64,000 nt of DNA from Legionella_A sp963772805 (GTDB taxonomy: Bacteria; Pseudomonadota; Gammaproteobacteria; Legionellales; Legionellaceae), in contig CAVYYU010000001.1 in the NCBI GenBank assembly GCA_963772805.1, positions 1 to 64,000 of the forward strand, written 5' to 3'. Of the stretch, positions 61,676 to 64,000 are shown piece after piece (within the stretch, counting starts at the first letter, position 1; each line of letters opens with the position of its first letter). The translations under genes were made by a program, and so were the position numbers. Below the pieces are notes generated by a model that saw only the letters and a program-made list of their open reading frames with translations, had not been told where the DNA came from and did no database searches.

Positions 61676-61800
61676 GGGGCTGTTGATATTTCTACTATCT
61701 TGGTTCAAATAAATTGATTTTCTGTGCTCCGATGCTCACCTGCTTGATGTATGTCAAAAATAAATTTATTTGGACTCAATCTAGCGAAATGGCAACCCCC
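61676..61800. repeat. AT-rich palindromic repeat, best copy
   Basis: Left arm 61676-61715 (GGGGCTGTTGATATTTCTAC...CAAATAAATT) pairs imperfectly with right arm 61763-61800 (AATTTATTTGGACTCAATCT...GGCAACCCCC). The central 47 bases include CTCCGATGCTCACCTGCTTG, shared with the copy at 57198-57335. It has no ORF and no obvious target duplication. It lies between the permease and the coiled-coil gene. Confidence 0.75.
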
Positions 61801-61926
61801 CTAATTTAATCAGGAAAATTGGACTATAATTTAATAAACTGATTCCTATAGAGACAATTGGAGATTAGCTCTACTCCAAGCAATAATTAATACAATAAGT
61901 CGCGAGTCAATTTGGGGAATTAGAAA

Positions 61927-62247
61927 ATGTCGTCATTAGAAATGGAAAATGAAATAAGACAATTAAAAGAAATAATTGTGCAATTACGCCTGAAGTTAGA
62001 GTCAAATTATATGGACATGCAAAGAAAAATCGAAAAAGAACGTTCGGATTATAACCAAATTATCATCCAACTACAGACGTCAATAGTTGAATTAAGGTGT
62101 GAGCTTGAAGCCATAAGGACACAAAATCTAAAAAATGTAGAAGAAATTAAAAAAGAAAAAAATAGCGAAATTTATCAATTGCAAGAAACAATAAAAGAAA
62201 TGAGAATAAAGCTTGAGGTGGCAATTAATGATTCTACTAATCAATAA
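61927..62247 (+). CDS. Coiled-coil protein, 106 aa
   Basis: The whole product is a heptad-like coiled coil (EMENEIRQLKEIIVQLRLKLES, QLQTSIVELRCELEAI, EIYQLQETIKEMRIKLEV) rich in Glu, Lys, Ile and Leu, with no signal or membrane segment. TTGGGGAATTAGAAAATG precedes the start. It ends 44 bases before a cyclase gene on the same strand, so the two may be co-transcribed and the product may be a partner of the cyclase. No family named. Confidence 0.7.
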   Translation: MSSLEMENEIRQLKEIIVQLRLKLESNYMDMQRKIEKERSDYNQIIIQLQTSIVELRCELEAIRTQNLKNVEEIKKEKNSEIYQLQETIKEMRIKLEVAINDSTNQ

Positions 62248-62291
62248 TAGCTTCAATGATTTCATGTTTTTTAAGTTATTGAGATATAAAT

Positions 62292-64000
62292 ATGCAAAAT
62301 ATCGTGCCTTATAAACATATGAGTTCTAAAAAGTTTTATACGTTATTATCAGAAATCTATCGCGATTTATCAGCAACATCCAACTTGAAAGAAATAACCA
62401 AAAAGCTAATTGATGTAACCGTACATATAATTGGCTGTGAGCGCGGTACTATATTTTTGAATGACTATCAAACAGGAGAGCTATATTCATTTATTGCCCA
62501 GGGCGATTTGCACTTTGAAATTAGAATACTCAATACTACCGGTCTCGCGGGTTGGACATTTACGAAGAATGAACCAATTATCTTAGATAATGTAGACGGA
62601 GATGAGCGTCATAATAAACAAATTGATAATATGACTGGATTCAAAACAAAAAGCATACTCTGCGTCCCTTTAAGAAATGCTAATAGTGAACTTATTGGCG
62701 TTACTCAAATGTTAAATAAAATCGACGGTGATTTTACTGAGTCAGATATCAAGTTTGTGCAAACGCTAACTGAGCATGCGGCAATGGCAATTCAAAACAA
62801 GATGACCATTGAACACATCGAAAATTGCCACCAAAAAGACTTGTACTTTCTAGAATCGATTTCACGAGTTTCTTCAGAAATTAATTTATCCTTATTATTA
62901 GAAAAAATCATTGATACCGTAACCAAAGCGCTGGATTCAGAACGCGCAACTTTATTTATTAATGATGAAAAAACGAATGAATTATTTACTGAGGCCGGTA
63001 TTGGTTTAGAAAAGAAACAAATACGTTTTCCTAATCATCTGGGGATTGCCGGTTCCACATTCACCGCAGGCAATATAATTAATATTCCTCATGCGTACAC
63101 CGACTTAAGATTTAATCCTGCTGTTGATAAACAAACAGGATTTTTTACACGATCAATACTCTCTGCACCAGTTAAAAATAAAAATGGCAAAATTATTGGT
63201 GTTACTCAGGTACTCAATAAGAGGCGCGGTGAATTTAATTCCGATGATGAGTCACAACTCCTCGCAATAAATTCACAGATATCCATGTCCATTGAAAACG
63301 CAAAACTTTTTGATGAAGTACAAAGCATTAAAAATTACAACGAAAGTATCTTAGAAAGTATGACCAATGCGGTATTAACGGTGAATACAAATAATCAGAT
63401 TGCAACCTGTAATCGTGCAGGAATGAAGTTAATGCAACTCGATTCCATAGAGAAACTCATATTCAAAGATATTGCTACCTTATTTCCAGAAGATACAAAT
63501 GGATTAATTGAAAAAGTTACCTTAATTAACCATGAATCCTCAAAGATGAAACAAGATGTCTTAATGGATATTGAAGTAGAAATTGCCAATATTAAAATTA
63601 CTGCCAATATTACCATTGTCCCCTTAATTAACGCCAATGATGAACGTTTAGGGGCAATGATCATGATTGAGGACATTAGTTCTGAAAAACGAATGAAATC
63701 AACCATGTCCCGTTACATGAGTCCTGATCTGGCAGAAAAATTAATGCAATCAAGCGACTATTCTTTAGGGGGTACAAGTACCATTGCTACCGTTTTATTC
63801 TCAGATATCCGTGATTTTACCACCATTTCAGAATCACTTGGTGCTGAAGAAACGGTGAAACTATTAAATGAATACTTTACACTAATGGTCGATTGCATCC
63901 AAAATGAAGGAGGAATACTTGATAAGTTTATTGGTGATGCCATCATGGCTGTTTTTGGTAATCCATTCCCGCATGATGACGATCCTGACCGTGCCCTACG
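62292..64000 (+). CDS. GAF-GAF-PAS adenylate cyclase, runs off window end
   Basis: Open from ATG 62292 to the end of the window with no stop; at least 569 codons. Two GAF domains (about 25-165 and 190-340) are followed by a PAS-like region (about 355-455) and then a class III cyclase start: RYMSPDLAEKLM, VLFSDIRDFTTISESLG (metal Asp), GGILDKFIGDAIMAVFGNPFP (Lys and second metal Asp). The second GAF ends NKRRGEFNSDDE, which fits the NKFDE pattern of cyclic-nucleotide-binding GAF domains; the first has NKIDGDFTESD. This layout is that of the cyanobacterial CyaB1/CyaB2 type, where cAMP activates its own synthesis. It is a second cyclase within 14 kb. Confidence 0.9.
   Translation, partial: MQNIVPYKHMSSKKFYTLLSEIYRDLSATSNLKEITKKLIDVTVHIIGCERGTIFLNDYQTGELYSFIAQGDLHFEIRILNTTGLAGWTFTKNEPIILDNVDGDERHNKQIDNMTGFKTKSILCVPLRNANSELIGVTQMLNKIDGDFTESDIKFVQTLTEHAAMAIQNKMTIEHIENCHQKDLYFLESISRVSSEINLSLLLEKIIDTVTKALDSERATLFINDEKTNELFTEAGIGLEKKQIRFPNHLGIAGSTFTAGNIINIPHAYTDLRFNPAVDKQTGFFTRSILSAPVKNKNGKIIGVTQVLNKRRGEFNSDDESQLLAINSQISMSIENAKLFDEVQSIKNYNESILESMTNAVLTVNTNNQIATCNRAGMKLMQLDSIEKLIFKDIATLFPEDTNGLIEKVTLINHESSKMKQDVLMDIEVEIANIKITANITIVPLINANDERLGAMIMIEDISSEKRMKSTMSRYMSPDLAEKLMQSSDYSLGGTSTIATVLFSDIRDFTTISESLGAEETVKLLNEYFTLMVDCIQNEGGILDKFIGDAIMAVFGNPFPHDDDPDRAL

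Noticed and set aside
1..64000. CRISPR arrays, tRNA and rRNA genes
   Set aside because: No evenly spaced direct repeats and no tRNA or rRNA signature sequences were seen on either strand.

Overview
The window looks like two unrelated genomes joined end to end. Bases 1 to about 15,600 are visibly GC-rich and carry alphaproteobacterial housekeeping genes: a circularly permuted (two-piece) tmRNA, the alphaproteobacterial SspB ClpXP adaptor, tadA, thyX, an Mrp/ApbC ATPase and hflK-hflC. From about 15,600 to the end the DNA is AT-rich and reads like a Legionella-type gammaproteobacterium: mlaA, a gshA-gshB pair, fabI, kdsA, pyrG, ribD/ribBA, a BepA-type protease, Bcr/CflA-type MFS and APC transporters, and large low-similarity proteins that resemble host-directed effectors. 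The simplest explanation is a chimeric contig with its junction at about 15,560-15,660. A real transfer cannot be excluded from sequence alone.

GC-rich part. A lipase-like gene cut by the window edge, tadA, a broken CPA2/Kef antiporter gene, thyX and a pair of glycine/alanine-rich unknown genes are followed by ssrA (with its own promoter) and sspB, which act together in tagging and delivering stalled-ribosome products to ClpXP. Next come a catalase-peroxidase gene with a signal peptide and a one-base frameshift, then a FosA-like fosfomycin resistance gene and a secreted esterase. These two genes lie between 133-bp direct repeats of the katG 3' end. They are followed by mrp and hflKC. Two copies of a structured, palindromic intergenic element of about 150 bp occur here, with compensatory changes in the stems.

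AT-rich part. It opens with a 3,452-residue protein that has a DUF3638-like SF2 helicase core and a candidate N-terminal cysteine-protease motif. Metabolic genes follow, interrupted by a dead IS110-family element and a repeat-rich effector-like gene. pyrG carries an in-frame stop. From 50 to 58.6 kb lies a compact chemosensory operon: cheW, cheR, cheW, MCP, cheA, cheB, and a receiver-adenylate cyclase fusion in the place where a CheY would be expected. A second cyclase (GAF-GAF-PAS-cyclase) preceded by a coiled-coil gene runs off the right edge. The region therefore appears to build a chemosensory pathway whose output is cAMP rather than a flagellar switch.

A second palindromic repeat family occurs in the AT-rich part. 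One copy supplies the last codons of cheR. Several genes carry single-base lesions (Kef-like, katG, the 3.9-6.4 kb pair, pyrG). Either these are pseudogenes or the assembly has residual base errors. No tRNA, rRNA or CRISPR array was seen.
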